Part shown: positions 8,936 through 17,728 of the stretch, in pieces
Layout: each line of letters opens with the position of its first letter
Position numbering within the stretch: the stretch's first letter is position 1
Source: DASTFY01 sp963769115
GTDB lineage: Bacteria; Actinomycetota; Acidimicrobiia; Acidimicrobiales; Ilumatobacteraceae
DNA length: 64,000 nt
Assembly: GCA_963769115.1 (NCBI GenBank)
Contig: CAVYKN010000015.1
Coordinates: 124,001-188,000 of the forward strand
Direction of reading: 5' to 3'
The notes under the pieces: model-generated
Seen by the model: only the letters and a program-made list of their open reading frames with translations
Databases searched by the model: none
What the model was told of the DNA's origin: nothing
Made by a program: the position numbers and the translations under genes

Positions 8936-8941
8936 TACCGT
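8936..8941 (+). promoter_or_regulatory. -10 element TACCGT for a leaderless transcript
   Basis: TACCGT is 6 bases upstream of ATG 8948 and is embedded in the same GGTACCGTCGG context as the element before the SDR at 4476. No ribosome site is present. This supports ATG 8948 as the true start of the Rieske oxygenase. Confidence 0.6.
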
Positions 8942-8947
8942 CGGCCC

Positions 8948-10334
8948 ATGACGGGGATCGAGGATCGCACCCTCAGTCCGCCGCCGGCCGGAGAGCTCAC
9001 CGGCCTGGCCCTCACCTGGCAGGACCTGCTCGACAGGGACAGCCATCCCGTGCCCGAGTTCCTGCGCGAGCAGCGTCCGTACCTGAACGGCACGGCGGAC
9101 ATCGGCAAGGACCGCTACCTCGCCAGGGCCTGGCACGAGCTCGAGAAGGAGCGGCTCTGGAGCCGTGTGTGGCAGCTCGCCTGCCGGGAGGAGCACCTGC
9201 CGGAGGTCGGCGACTACGTCGTCTACGACATCACGGACCAGTCCTACATCCTGCTGCGCGCGGCCGACGGCGAGATCAAGGCCTACCCGAACGCCTGCCT
9301 CCACCGGGGCCGCCGGCTCAAGTCCTACGACGGTCGCTGCAGCGAGATTCGGTGCCCGTTCCACGGCTTCGCCTGGCACCTCGACGGCCAGCTCAAGAAC
9401 ATCCCTGCCGCCTGGGACTTCCCCCACCTGGACGATCGCCGGGACGAGCTGAACCTGCCCGAGGTCCGCGTCGGCTCGTGGGCCGGCTTCGTGTTCATCA
9501 ACCCCGATCCCGACGCCGAGCCGCTCGAGGACTTCCTGGGCGAGCTGCCCGGCCACTTCGAGCGCTGGCACATGGAGGACCGCTACGTGCAGGCGCACGT
9601 GGCCAAGATCGTCCGCTGCAACTGGAAGATCGCCATGGAGGCCTTCGCGGAGGGCTACCACGTGTCGGCCACGCACCCGCAGGGCGTCGCCTACGTCATG
9701 GACCCGGGCAGCCAGATCGACGTCTACGGCAACTTCGCCCGCCAGATCAGCCCCTCGGGCGTGCCATCGCCGCTGCTGCCGTGGGAGGCGTCGGAGGAGC
9801 AGATCCTGAGGGCCATGCTCGACGTGCGGGAGGGCGAGCCGCTCCCTGTGCAGCTGCAGGACGGCCAGACCGCCCGCGCCGCCATGGCGCTCGCCGCTCG
9901 GGCCCGCTGGCGGCCGGCGCTCGGTGACAGGATCGAGGAGCACTGCGACGCCGAGCTCGTCGACCACTTCAACTACACGGTGTTTCCGAACATCCATCCG
10001 TGGGGCGGCTTCAACCGCATCGTCTACCGCTTCCGCCCCAACGGCGACGACCACGAGAGCAGCATCTTCGAGGTCATGTTCGTCGCGCCGTTCGCCGGCC
10101 CGCGACCCCCGCCGGCTCCGCTGCTCGAACTCGGCCCCGACGACCGCTGGACCGACGCACCCGGGCTCGACAGCCTCGGGATGGTGCTGGACCAGGACAC
10201 CTTCAACATGGAGGAGGTGCAGCGCGGACTCAAGATCCTCCGCCGCGGACGGGGTCACGGTGTCGATGTACCAGGAGGCCATCGTGCGCTGGCGGCAGGA
10301 CCTGCTCGACGAGTGGCTGGAGCGACCTCTGTGA
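8948..10334 (+). CDS. Rieske oxygenase large subunit (one inserted base)
   Basis: About 461 residues after correction. The Rieske cluster ligands are seen as CLHRGRR and CPFHGFAW (near residues 117 and 137), and the catalytic iron site as NWKIAMEAFAEGYHVSATHP plus a later acid. The reading frame breaks at 10247-10248, where removing one G of a GG pair continues the protein as RRDGVTVSMYQEAIVRWRQDL and ends at 10334. Without correction the frame runs into the next gene. The long N-terminal extension (LTGLALTWQDLLDRDSHPVP) resembles single-component-alpha Rieske enzymes. The stop overlaps the next start (GTGA). The substrate is unknown. Confidence 0.88.
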
Positions 10335-10564
10335 CCGGCGGGATCCGCCACCCGTTCACACGGGCGCTCTACGAGCCCGACGGCGCCGGCGGCGTGCGGG
10401 TGACGCGCGACGGCCTGGAGGGCCGTTTCGGGCGCGACGGCCGGTGGATCGAAGGCGACCTGCGGGAGGCCGATCCCGAGCTCTGCCTCTGGGTCTCCGC
10501 CCGCCGCCCGACGAAGCACCACCGCCTGAGCGCGGTGGACAACTCGCACGGCCCGGCCGGCTGA
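10331..10564 (+). CDS. Small protein coupled to the Rieske oxygenase
   Basis: 77 residues from GTG 10331, overlapping the Rieske stop. The sequence (HPFTRALYEPDGAGGVRVTRDGLEG, RWIEGDLREADPELCLWVS) looks like a small beta-rich protein, with no cysteine pair for a cluster and no recognised domain. Its position suggests a partner or accessory of the oxygenase. It becomes visible as a separate gene only when the frameshift in the upstream gene is corrected. Confidence 0.6.
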   Translation: MTGGIRHPFTRALYEPDGAGGVRVTRDGLEGRFGRDGRWIEGDLREADPELCLWVSARRPTKHHRLSAVDNSHGPAG

Positions 10565-10601
10565 CGCTGACGCTCGGGCCGACGCTGCGCCCGGCGGCGC
10601 G

Positions 10602-12605
10602 TCAGGGCATGCCGCGGACGGCTCCCACGACGTCGGCCGCGTTCGGGTAGAAGACGGCCACCAGGCCGGGCGCCGCGGGCACGGAGGAGTCGGGAGCGGT
10701 GAGGCGGCGCACCGGGCCCCGGAGCTCGCCGTGCAGCTCCTCGTGGATGCGGGTGGCGATCTCGGCCGCCGCCCCGCAGGTCCGCACGGCCTCGTGCACG
10801 ACGAGGGCCCGCTTGGTGCGGGCCACCGACGTCAGGATGGCGTCCATGTCGATCGGGGCCACGGAGCGCAGGTCGATGACCTCGGCCGACGTCCCCTCCC
10901 CGGCCAGCTCCTCGGCCGCCTTCGTGACCTCGTTCATCATCCGCCCGTAGCTGATGATGGTGACGTCGTCCCCGGCCCGGCGGATGGCGGCCTTGCCGAT
11001 GGGGATCGTGTAGGGCTCGGTGGGCACGGGCCCACGCTTCATCATCAGCGACGTGGCCTCGATGAAGACGCAGGGGTCCTCGTCCTCGATGCAGGCCATC
11101 AGCAGGCCCTTGGCGTCGTAGGGGGTCGAGGGGAACACGGCCTTGAGGCCCGGGGTGTGCATGAGGATGGCCTCGAGGGACTGGCTGTGCTGGGCCCCGA
11201 TCGGGGTTCCGCCGACCATGTTCACCCGCACCGTCAGGGGGACCGGGGTACGACCGCCGGACATGTAGCGGAGCTTGGCGGCGTGGTTGGAGAGCTGGTC
11301 GAAGCAGACCCCGAGGAAGTCCATGAACATGATCTCGGCGACCGGCCGCTGGCCGGCGATGGCCGACCCGACGGCGGCGCCCATGATCCCTTCCTCGGCG
11401 ATGGGCGTGTTGCGCACCCGGTCCTCACCGTGCTTGGTCGACAGGCCCTCGGTGACGTGGAACACCCCGCCGCCGGCCGAGTCGGCCACGTCCTCGCCCA
11501 TGACGATGACCCGTTCGTCGGCGGCCATGGCCTGGTCGAGGGCCTGGGTGATGGCGGCCCGGAACGTCAGCTTCTCCGACGGCGTCGCGTCCTCACCGGG
11601 CTCGGCGACCGCCGGGCCGGCGTCGGCGTAGACGTCACCGGTCACCAGCTCCGGGTCGGCCAGCGGGTCGGCGACGGCCTGCTCGTACGCGGTGGCGACC
11701 TCCGCGGCCGCGCGGGCATCGATGTCGGCCAGCGTCGCCTCGTCGGCCTGGCCCTGCTCGATGAGCGCAGCGCGGAACCGGGGCAGCGGATCGGCCTCCT
11801 TCTGCGCGGCCAGCTCGTCGGGATCCATGTACTCGTTCTTGTCGCTGAGGACGTGGCCGAGGGTGCGGAAGGTGACGCACTCCAGCAGCACCGGGCCGTC
11901 GCCGCGCCGCGCGTGGTCGACCGCTTCCTTCGCCGCGGCGTAGGTGGCCGCGGCGTCCGTGCCGTCGACCTTGATCCCCTTCATGGCGTACGCGGGCGCC
12001 CGATCGACCACGGACGCGTTCTTCTGCGTGTCGGAGAACTTGGTGTGCTCGCCGTACTGGTTGTTCTGGCAGACGAACACGACGGGCAGCGACCAGACCG
12101 ACGCCATGTTGAGCGACTCGTGGAAGGCCCCGATGTTGGTTGCACCGTCACCGAAGTTGCAGATGGTGACGCGACCGTCGGCCTGCAGTTGCGAGGCGAG
12201 GGCCAACCCGATCGACACCGGGATGCCACCGCCGACGATGCCGGTGCACAGCATCAAGCCGTGGTCGGGATCGGCGATGTGCATGGGCCCACCACGGCCC
12301 TTGGACGTGCCGGTGGCCTTGCCCAGCATCTCGCCCCACATCTCCCGCAGCGGCACGCCCTTGGCCACCTCGTCGCCGAGCCCGCGGTACGTGGCCGTCA
12401 TGTAGTCGTCGGGGTTGATGGCGGCGGAGACCGCGGCGGAGATGATCTCGTGGCCCCGCACCGGGTAGTGCACGAAGAACGCCTGGGCGCTGCCGATGAG
12501 CGACTGCGCCTTGTCGTCGAAGGCGCGGATGCGGGCGGCGGTCTCGTAGATCCGCAGCAGCAGCTCCCGGTCGATCGTCTCCGCGGTCCCCGTCGTCATC
12601 GTCAT
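10602..12605 (-). CDS. 2-oxoacid dehydrogenase E1, fused alpha and beta subunits
   Basis: 667 residues containing both halves of a thiamine-diphosphate E1. The alpha part (1-320) has the ThDP motif GDGATN..QNN and the TYRGLGDEVAKG and GRGGPMH segments; the beta part (345-667) has VIVMGEDVADSAGG, EEGIMGAAVGSA and a C-terminal VVHEAVRTCG. Such enzymes oxidatively decarboxylate pyruvate, acetoin or branched 2-oxoacids with an E2/E3 not found in this window. The start follows an AAAGAAAGGG ribosome site and a TAGCGT -10 (12622-12627 on the minus strand). The alpha-beta fusion is less common than separate genes. Confidence 0.9.
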   Translation of the reverse strand: MTMTTGTAETIDRELLLRIYETAARIRAFDDKAQSLIGSAQAFFVHYPVRGHEIISAAVSAAINPDDYMTATYRGLGDEVAKGVPLREMWGEMLGKATGTSKGRGGPMHIADPDHGLMLCTGIVGGGIPVSIGLALASQLQADGRVTICNFGDGATNIGAFHESLNMASVWSLPVVFVCQNNQYGEHTKFSDTQKNASVVDRAPAYAMKGIKVDGTDAAATYAAAKEAVDHARRGDGPVLLECVTFRTLGHVLSDKNEYMDPDELAAQKEADPLPRFRAALIEQGQADEATLADIDARAAAEVATAYEQAVADPLADPELVTGDVYADAGPAVAEPGEDATPSEKLTFRAAITQALDQAMAADERVIVMGEDVADSAGGGVFHVTEGLSTKHGEDRVRNTPIAEEGIMGAAVGSAIAGQRPVAEIMFMDFLGVCFDQLSNHAAKLRYMSGGRTPVPLTVRVNMVGGTPIGAQHSQSLEAILMHTPGLKAVFPSTPYDAKGLLMACIEDEDPCVFIEATSLMMKRGPVPTEPYTIPIGKAAIRRAGDDVTIISYGRMMNEVTKAAEELAGEGTSAEVIDLRSVAPIDMDAILTSVARTKRALVVHEAVRTCGAAAEIATRIHEELHGELRGPVRRLTAPDSSVPAAPGLVAVFYPNAADVVGAVRGMP

Positions 12606-12647
12606 CGTCGACCCTTTCTTTACGCTAACTGGAGAAACTATCAGCCG

Positions 12648-13274
12648 TCAGGAGCCCCCGAACAGGCCGATGGGCAGGCCGGTCCCCCGGAGGTGTGCGG
12701 TCTCGTTGATGGTGAGCACGCTGCGCTCACCGCTGCGGGCGGCCGCCACCCGGTGGATCGAGGTGTAGTTCGGGTAGAAGAAGCCGCTCGGGTCCTCGAT
12801 GCCCAGGATGTGGGTCAGGTAGGCGTTGATGACGCCCCCGTGGCACACCGCGGCGGCCTTCTCCCCCGGGTGGTCGGCGACGATGCGCTCCACAGCCGCG
12901 ACCACGTTGCCGCGGAACTCGTGCGGATCGACACCCATGCTCTGGTGCACCCCGCCCAGGAGGATGTCCTGCCAGCCCTGGTGCCCTTCGGCCTTCATCT
13001 GCTCGACCGGGATGTACTCCGAGGCCTCCCGGTCGTACTCGGCGATCCCCTCCGCGACCTGCACCTCGACGCCCTGGCGCTCGGCCACGGGCTCCGCCGT
13101 CTGCATGGCCCGGCGCAACGGGCTGGCGTAGATGGCGTGCACGCGCTCGAACGCCAGGTAGTCGGCCAGGTAGCGGGCCTGGTGGTGGCCGGCCTCCGAC
13201 AGCTCCGGATCGGCCGGCCCCTCCACGTCCTCGACCCGGATCGGGAGCGCGTGGCGTACGAGCAGCAGCTCCAT
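12648..13274 (-). CDS. Histidine phosphatase superfamily protein (phosphoglycerate-mutase-like)
   Basis: 208 residues. The phosphohistidine motif at the N-terminus reads LLVRHALP, with Ala in place of the usual Gly after the His; RR in SPLRRAMQTA and the second catalytic histidine in AVCHGGVINAYL complete the phosphate pocket. Members are phosphatases of sugar phosphates, cobalamin precursors or small metabolites. It lies in the same direction as a VOC protein (23 bases upstream) and the E1 gene downstream. The substrate cannot be told; an alpha-ribazole-phosphatase-type role is possible but unsupported. Confidence 0.85.
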   Translation of the reverse strand: MELLLVRHALPIRVEDVEGPADPELSEAGHHQARYLADYLAFERVHAIYASPLRRAMQTAEPVAERQGVEVQVAEGIAEYDREASEYIPVEQMKAEGHQGWQDILLGGVHQSMGVDPHEFRGNVVAAVERIVADHPGEKAAAVCHGGVINAYLTHILGIEDPSGFFYPNYTSIHRVAAARSGERSVLTINETAHLRGTGLPIGLFGGS

Positions 13275-13297
13275 GGCGGCTCAGGATGGCACAACGG

Positions 13298-13825
13298 TCA
13301 GCGCGAGCGGACCGGGTCCCGCCCGTCCCAGTCCTCGGCGGCCTCGGCCACCATGCGGTAGAAGCCGCCCAGGCCCTCGTCGAGCTCGTAGATCTCGAGC
13401 AGGTGGCCCAGGTCGGCCACCGCGTCGTGGAAGGCGAACCGCCGGCCACTGGCCGTCGCGGCGAGCATCGCCTGGGGGTAGCCGAGCGAGTCGAGCCGTG
13501 CCGCTTCCTGGTCGAGATCCTCGACGAAGTAGGCCATGTGATGGATGCCGGTGCCGCGTTGGGAGAGTTGCTGCTGCAACGACGCCGGCTCGACCTGGTG
13601 CTGGCACACCAGCTCGACCATGACGCCGCCCGACTGGCCGTAGGCCGACGAGTGGTCGAACACGCCCGGCTCGCCGTCGTGGGTCACCGAGGCCAGCGGG
13701 ATGTGGTCGTTCACGAAGAACGGCCCGGACCCGAACCGTTCGGCGTGACGGGCTGCGGCATCGCGCACGTCGTCGACGTCGTAGGCGATCTGGACGATGC
13801 GGCCCAACCGCAGCTCGATGGCCAT
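13298..13825 (-). CDS. VOC-fold (glyoxalase/dioxygenase-like) protein
   Basis: 175 residues from ATG 13825 (MAIELRLGRIVQIAYDV). Two paired beta-alpha-beta-beta-beta modules are recognisable, with a metal-ligand-like QIAYDVDDV start, HHMAYFVEDLDQEAARL at the second module and a final LLEIYELD glutamate. It is similar to methylmalonyl-CoA epimerase and lactoylglutathione-lyase-like proteins. It is divergent from a second VOC gene across an 83-base region with a perfect inverted repeat, and upstream of the phosphatase in the same direction. Confidence 0.8.
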   Translation of the reverse strand: MAIELRLGRIVQIAYDVDDVRDAAARHAERFGSGPFFVNDHIPLASVTHDGEPGVFDHSSAYGQSGGVMVELVCQHQVEPASLQQQLSQRGTGIHHMAYFVEDLDQEAARLDSLGYPQAMLAATASGRRFAFHDAVADLGHLLEIYELDEGLGGFYRMVAEAAEDWDGRDPVRSR

Positions 13826-13849
13826 TCGGCCTCCCCGGTGCTCGCCTGG

Positions 13850-13867
13850 TGGCAACAGATGTTGCCA
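13850..13867. promoter_or_regulatory. Perfect inverted repeat, candidate operator between two VOC genes
   Basis: TGGCAACA, two spacer bases, then TGTTGCCA: an 18-base dyad placed immediately before the TACCGT -10 at 13874-13879 that serves the plus-strand VOC gene. It lies over that promoter's -35 position and in the leader of the minus-strand gene. The nearby TetR regulator (14327-14974) is a candidate binder. Confidence 0.55.
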
Positions 13868-13908
13868 GGTTGGTACCGTCCGGGCGATCCCGGCGATCGG
13901 AGGCTCTC

Positions 13909-14385
13909 GTGCCTGTGTCCTGCCCACCGACCAACGCGTTCCACGTCGGCATCCGGGTGGTCGATCTCGAAGCGGCCATGGCCGACCTCGGCCCGGCCCT
14001 CGGTGCGACCTGGTGCCAGGTGCAGGAGCGCGATCAACGGGTGTGGACGCCGGAGGGTGGCGCCCGGCAGACACCGCTGCGCTTCACGTACTCCGCCGAG
14101 GGACCGGTGCACCTCGAGCTGCTCCAGGGCCAGCCCGGCACCATCTGGGACGCCGGCGACGGCGCCGGGTTGCACCACTCCGGGATCTGGTCCGACGACG
14201 TGAAGGGCGAGACCGACGCGCTCGTAGCCGAAGGCTGGTCGATGCTCGGCGCGCAGCTCCCGCCCGAGGAGGGCTACGGCGCCATGTCCTACGTGGTGTC
14301 GCCGTCGGGGTTCGTGCTGGAGCTGGTCAGCACTGCCGTCCGCCCCATGTTCGAGCGGTGGTGGGCCGGCGGGCCGCTCGCCTGA
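13909..14385 (+). CDS. VOC-fold (glyoxalase-like) protein
   Basis: 158 residues from GTG 13909, which has GGAGG 6 bases upstream. The fold is seen in NAFHVGIRVVDLEAAMADLG, the strand pair GPVHLELLQG, and the second module GLHHSGIWSDDV..YVVSPSGFVLELV. Histidine and glutamate at the usual metal positions are present. It starts a single-gene transcript divergent from the other VOC gene. Its 3' end overlaps the convergent TetR gene by 59 bases. The substrate is unknown; paired divergent VOC genes suggest related substrates. Confidence 0.8.
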   Translation: MPVSCPPTNAFHVGIRVVDLEAAMADLGPALGATWCQVQERDQRVWTPEGGARQTPLRFTYSAEGPVHLELLQGQPGTIWDAGDGAGLHHSGIWSDDVKGETDALVAEGWSMLGAQLPPEEGYGAMSYVVSPSGFVLELVSTAVRPMFERWWAGGPLA

Positions 14386-14974
14386 TCAGGCGCGCAAGCG
14401 CGCGGGAGTAGTGGGCCAGCACCATCGCCTGCTGCCGCTCCACCGGCCAGTCCGCCGGATCGAACATCGCCTGCACGGCAACCCCGTTCACCGCGGTGAG
14501 CAGCTCGGCGGCCAGCCACTGCGCGTCGGTCTCCTCGGGCAGCTCACCCGCGGCGGCTGCGTTCTCGATGACCGCGCTCAGGAACTGGCGGGTCGAGCGC
14601 ACGCGGCGCCGTTGCTCGCGGCTGAAGCCCTGGTCCGAGACCGCCATGCCCCAGAAGGCCAGCCAGACGGCCCAGTCCGTGCGGCGTTCCTCGTCCAGCG
14701 GGAGCAGGGCGTCGGTGCAGGCCAGCACATCGTCGCCGCGCTGCGATCGAGCCGCCATCAGCCGGTGCCGCGCCCGCTCGGCGGCGGCGCGGTAGACGAG
14801 GAGGAGCAGCTCGCGCTTGTCCGAGAAGTAGCGGCTCACGACCTTGGTGCTGTAGCCACCGGCGGCGGCGATGTCGCGCACGGTCGCGGCGTCGACGCCG
14901 CCCCGGGCGATGAGGGCGGTCGCGAGCGTCGCCACCTCGTCCCTGCGCAGGTTGTGATCCACCGTGCGGGCCAC
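14327..14974 (-). CDS. TetR-family transcriptional regulator
   Basis: 215 residues. The DNA-binding helices are EVATLATALIARGG and ATVRDIAAAGGYSTKVVSRYFSDKRELL; the effector domain resembles TetR_C_6 (BetI-like) proteins, with WAVWLAFWG in its first helix. It is convergent with a VOC gene and divergent from the luciferase-like gene at 15021, which is the simplest predicted target together with the inverted repeat at 13850. The last 20 residues are arginine-rich and overlap the neighbouring gene. Confidence 0.88.
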   Translation of the reverse strand: MARTVDHNLRRDEVATLATALIARGGVDAATVRDIAAAGGYSTKVVSRYFSDKRELLLLVYRAAAERARHRLMAARSQRGDDVLACTDALLPLDEERRTDWAVWLAFWGMAVSDQGFSREQRRRVRSTRQFLSAVIENAAAAGELPEETDAQWLAAELLTAVNGVAVQAMFDPADWPVERQQAMVLAHYSRALARLIRRAARRPTTARTWGGRQC

Positions 14975-15006
14975 CCGGGCAGCGTAAGCGGCGACTGGGG
15001 CTCACG

Positions 15007-15012
15007 TAGTGT
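15007..15012 (+). promoter_or_regulatory. -10 element TAGTGT for a leaderless transcript
   Basis: TAGTGT lies 8 bases upstream of GTG 15021. This spacing selects 15021 over the in-frame GTG codons at 15009 and 15015. Confidence 0.5.
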
Positions 15013-15020
15013 CCGTGATC

Positions 15021-15927
15021 GTGAGCTCCGGCCTGCGCCTCGGCGCAGTGTTCCCGACGTCGGACATCGGCACCGACCCGGTCGCCATCCGGGACTTCGC
15101 GCAGGGTGTCGAGGAGCTCGGCCTCGACCACCTCATCACGTACGACCACGTGCTCGGCGCCGATCACGCCGACCGCGATCCGCCGCTGACCGGGCCGTAC
15201 ACGGAGCACGACGCGTTCCACGAGCCGTTCGTGCTGTTCGGCTACCTCGCCGCGGTGACGAGCCGGCTCGAGCTCGTCGTCGGCGTCCTCGTCCTTCCGC
15301 AGCGGCAGACCGCCCTGGTCGCCAAGCAGGCCGCCGAGGTGGCAATCCTCTCCGGAGGCCGGCTCCGGCTGGGCATCGGGACCGGCTGGAACTGGGTGGA
15401 GTACGACGCTCTCGGCGTGCCCTACCGCTCGCGGGCCGGGCGCCTGGAGGAGCAGGTCGACGTCCTGCGCCGGCTGTGGGCCGAACCGCTCGTCACCGTC
15501 CACGGCAAGCACCACGACATCGAGCGGGCCGGCATCCTCCCGATGCCCGACGGACCGATCCCGATCTGGTTCGGCGGCGGCGCCGAGCCCCAGCTCCGCC
15601 GGGCGGCGCGCCTCGGCGACGGTTTTCTCGCCTCCCGGGCCGACGACCGGGCCCGGGGCCAGGTGCAGCAGCTGCTGGCCTTCCGCGACGAGGCGGGCGC
15701 CGACCGCGACTTCGCGGTGGCCGGGATGCTCGACTGGGCCCACGGTCCGGACGCCTGCGCGGAAGCCGCGACGGCGTGGGCGGGACGCGGGCGGCACGCA
15801 CCTGGCCCTGCGCACCTTCGACACGCTGGCCGCCCGGATCGGCGTCCCCGCCCTCGGGTACACCACCGTCGATGAGCACCTGGAGGCGCTGGCCCGGTTC
15901 CGGGACCTGGTCGGCGGCGTTCCTTGA
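15021..15927 (+). CDS. Luciferase-like (LLM class, probably F420-dependent) oxidoreductase (one inserted base)
   Basis: About 301 residues after correction. Typical bacterial-luciferase-like features are LGLDHLITYDHVLGAD, the central LVVGVLVLPQRQTALVAKQAAEVAILSGGR split over two strands, and GIGTGWNWVEYDALG. The frame breaks in a GGG at 15789-15791; removing one G restores AGRGGTHLALRTFDTL and a C-terminus ending LVGGVP at 15927. In actinobacteria these enzymes often use F420H2 to reduce or oxidise aldehydes, alcohols or enones. The gene is divergent from a TetR regulator. Confidence 0.82.
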
Positions 15928-15960
15928 CCAGGTGGAGTGAGTGTAAAGTATCTGTTGCAG

Positions 15961-15983
15961 CCTCGTGCACGAAGAGCACGAGG
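15961..15983 (+). promoter_or_regulatory. Leader hairpin upstream of the third Rieske gene
   Basis: CCTCGTGC and GCACGAGG form a perfect 8-base stem around a 7-base loop (ACGAAGA). It lies between a TAAAGT -10-like hexamer (15942-15947) and the ribosome site GAGGAGG near 15994. There is no T-run, so it is not a factor-independent terminator. It may be an operator in DNA form or an RNA hairpin in the leader. Confidence 0.45.
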
Positions 15984-16006
15984 ACCCCCGACGAGGAGGC
16001 CATCGC

Positions 16007-17174
16007 ATGAGCGTCACGTCGCAGGACATCAACCTGTCGCACACCGACGTCGCCCGCCGCCTGCTGGCGAACGTCGATGCCGGGACCAGCGATCAGAGCC
16101 CGGTGCAGATGAAGGTCCCCGCGTCCGCGTACCGCGACGCGAAGCGCTGGGACGAGGAGATGGAGCAGGTGTTCCGCCGCTCCCCTCTCGTCGTCGGCTT
16201 CTCCTGTGACCTGCGCGAGCCGGGCGACTACGACACCATGGAGATCGTCGGCCGGCCGGTGCTCGTCGTGAGGGGTGACGACGGCGTGGCCCGCGCCTTT
16301 CTCAACATCTGCCGCCATCGCGGTGCTCAGGTCGCCGAGGGCTGCGGCCACACCCGTCGTTTCACCTGTCCATACCACTCGTGGGTCTACGACACGCGGG
16401 GCAAGCTGGTGGGTGTCCCCGGTCGGGACACGTTCGGCGAGCTCGATGTCAGCGGGCTCGTCGAGCTCACGACCCACGAGGTGGCGGGCGTCATCCTCGC
16501 CGTGCTCACGCCAGGCATGGAGTTCGACCCCGCCGAGTGGATGGCCGGGATGGACGGCGCGCTGGAGCTCCTCCGCCTGGACGAGCTGCACCGGTACCCG
16601 GTCGTCACCGAGCTGGACAGCCCGAACTGGAAGCTCACCGCGGACGGTTACGTCGACGGGTACCACATCGGGTACCTGCACAGCTCCACCATCGGTGAGA
16701 AGGCGATCACCAACCGCAACACGTACGACCTGTTCGGCCCGCATGTCCGCATCGGCTTCGCCAACAAGCCGATCAACGAGATCCGCGACCGTCCGGAGTC
16801 GGAATGGCCTCCCATGTGGGAGGTCATGAGCATGGTGCACTACATCTTCCCGAACGTGTCGATCTCCGGGCAGCCGGATCGACCGTTGATGGTCAGCCGC
16901 CTGCTCCCGGGCCCCACCCCGGATCGCTCCACCACCGTGCAGTACCACTTCTACCGCCAGCCGGTGGAGGGGGACGAAGCCGTCGCCACCGCCGAGGCGC
17001 GGCGCCTGTTGTACGCGCAGGTCACCAGTCAGGAGGACTTCGTGACCGGTTTCAAGATCAACCGGTCACTCCCTGCGATGGGCGACGACCACATCCGTTT
17101 CGGTCGCAACGAGCGCGGCAACCAGAACCTGCACACCTGGATCGACAGGCTGGTCGAGCAACGGCAGCCAGTAG
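16007..17174 (+). CDS. Rieske oxygenase large subunit (one inserted base near the 3' end)
   Basis: About 388 residues from ATG 16007, with GAGGAGG 8 bases upstream. The Rieske ligands are CRHRGAQ and CPYHSW; the catalytic site reads NWKLTADGYVDGYHIGYLH. The uncorrected frame continues to 17311, across the neighbouring NTF2-like gene, with a basic, non-homologous tail. Removing one C of CC at 17168-17169 ends the protein at TAG 17172-17174 after HTWIDRLVEQ, where such proteins normally stop. It shares its 3' region with convergent genes for an NTF2-like protein and an SDR, a common Rieske neighbourhood. The substrate is unknown. Confidence 0.87.
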
Positions 17175-17223
17175 CCCGCCGCGAGCAGGCCTGCGATCGA
17201 GTCCCTCGATCAGGTCCCTCGAA

Positions 17224-17700
17224 TCAGGTATTGGTCGGGAAGGCCGGGCGCAGGCGGCGCCGCGCGAAGAGCCACCGGCCGTCGTCAGAGCGGCGGACGA
17301 CGTCGTCGTAGTAGAAGCGGATGAGCGGGCCGGTGGTGCCGGCCGTCCACCTGGTCGCCAGGCACCAGCACACGCCGTGGATCTCGTCCGGACCCGCCGT
17401 GGCCAGCAGGGGCGGACCGGGGACGTGCATCATCGGCTCGTCCGGGCGGAAGTGGCCGGTGACGATCACGCCGATGGCCTCCGGCCCCTCCGCGGTCCCG
17501 TAGTTCAGCGCCGACCCGTCCCACACCGCGTCCGCGGTGAACAGCTGCGCCACCGCATCCGTCCGCCCGGCGTCGGCGTACACGGCGTACGCCTGGACGA
17601 GGTTCTGGACGGCGATCGCGTCAGCCGGATCGGGCACGTCGGCCCAGCGATCCGTGACGGGCTGCAGATCAGCCAGGTGGGCTGTGTCGTAGGTGCTCAT
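17224..17700 (-). CDS. SnoaL/NTF2-like protein
   Basis: 158 residues from ATG 17700. The motif set (AIAVQNLVQAYAVYADAGRTDAVAQLF, ADAVWDGSALNYG, and a C-terminal FYYDDVVRRSDDGRWLFARRR) fits the SnoaL_4 group. It is 28 bases downstream of an SDR gene in the same direction, repeating the SDR-plus-SnoaL pairing seen at 4476-5749. This is the fourth such protein in the left part of the window, consistent with a role as a small subunit or isomerase in a degradation pathway. Confidence 0.8.
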   Translation of the reverse strand: MSTYDTAHLADLQPVTDRWADVPDPADAIAVQNLVQAYAVYADAGRTDAVAQLFTADAVWDGSALNYGTAEGPEAIGVIVTGHFRPDEPMMHVPGPPLLATAGPDEIHGVCWCLATRWTAGTTGPLIRFYYDDVVRRSDDGRWLFARRRLRPAFPTNT

Positions 17701-17728
17701 GCGCAGGACCCTCCTTGCTCGGAGTCGC

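Noticed and set aside
10731..13361. Very long plus-strand open frame (876 codons) opposite the E1 and phosphatase genes
   Set aside because: It is the antisense of two well-recognised proteins. Its composition (Gly, Arg, Val, His, Asp) is that of a high-GC shadow and it has no motif.
16007..17311. Extended C-terminus of the third Rieske protein across the neighbouring gene
   Set aside because: The tail is basic and non-homologous. One inserted C explains it, and the corrected protein stops at 17174.
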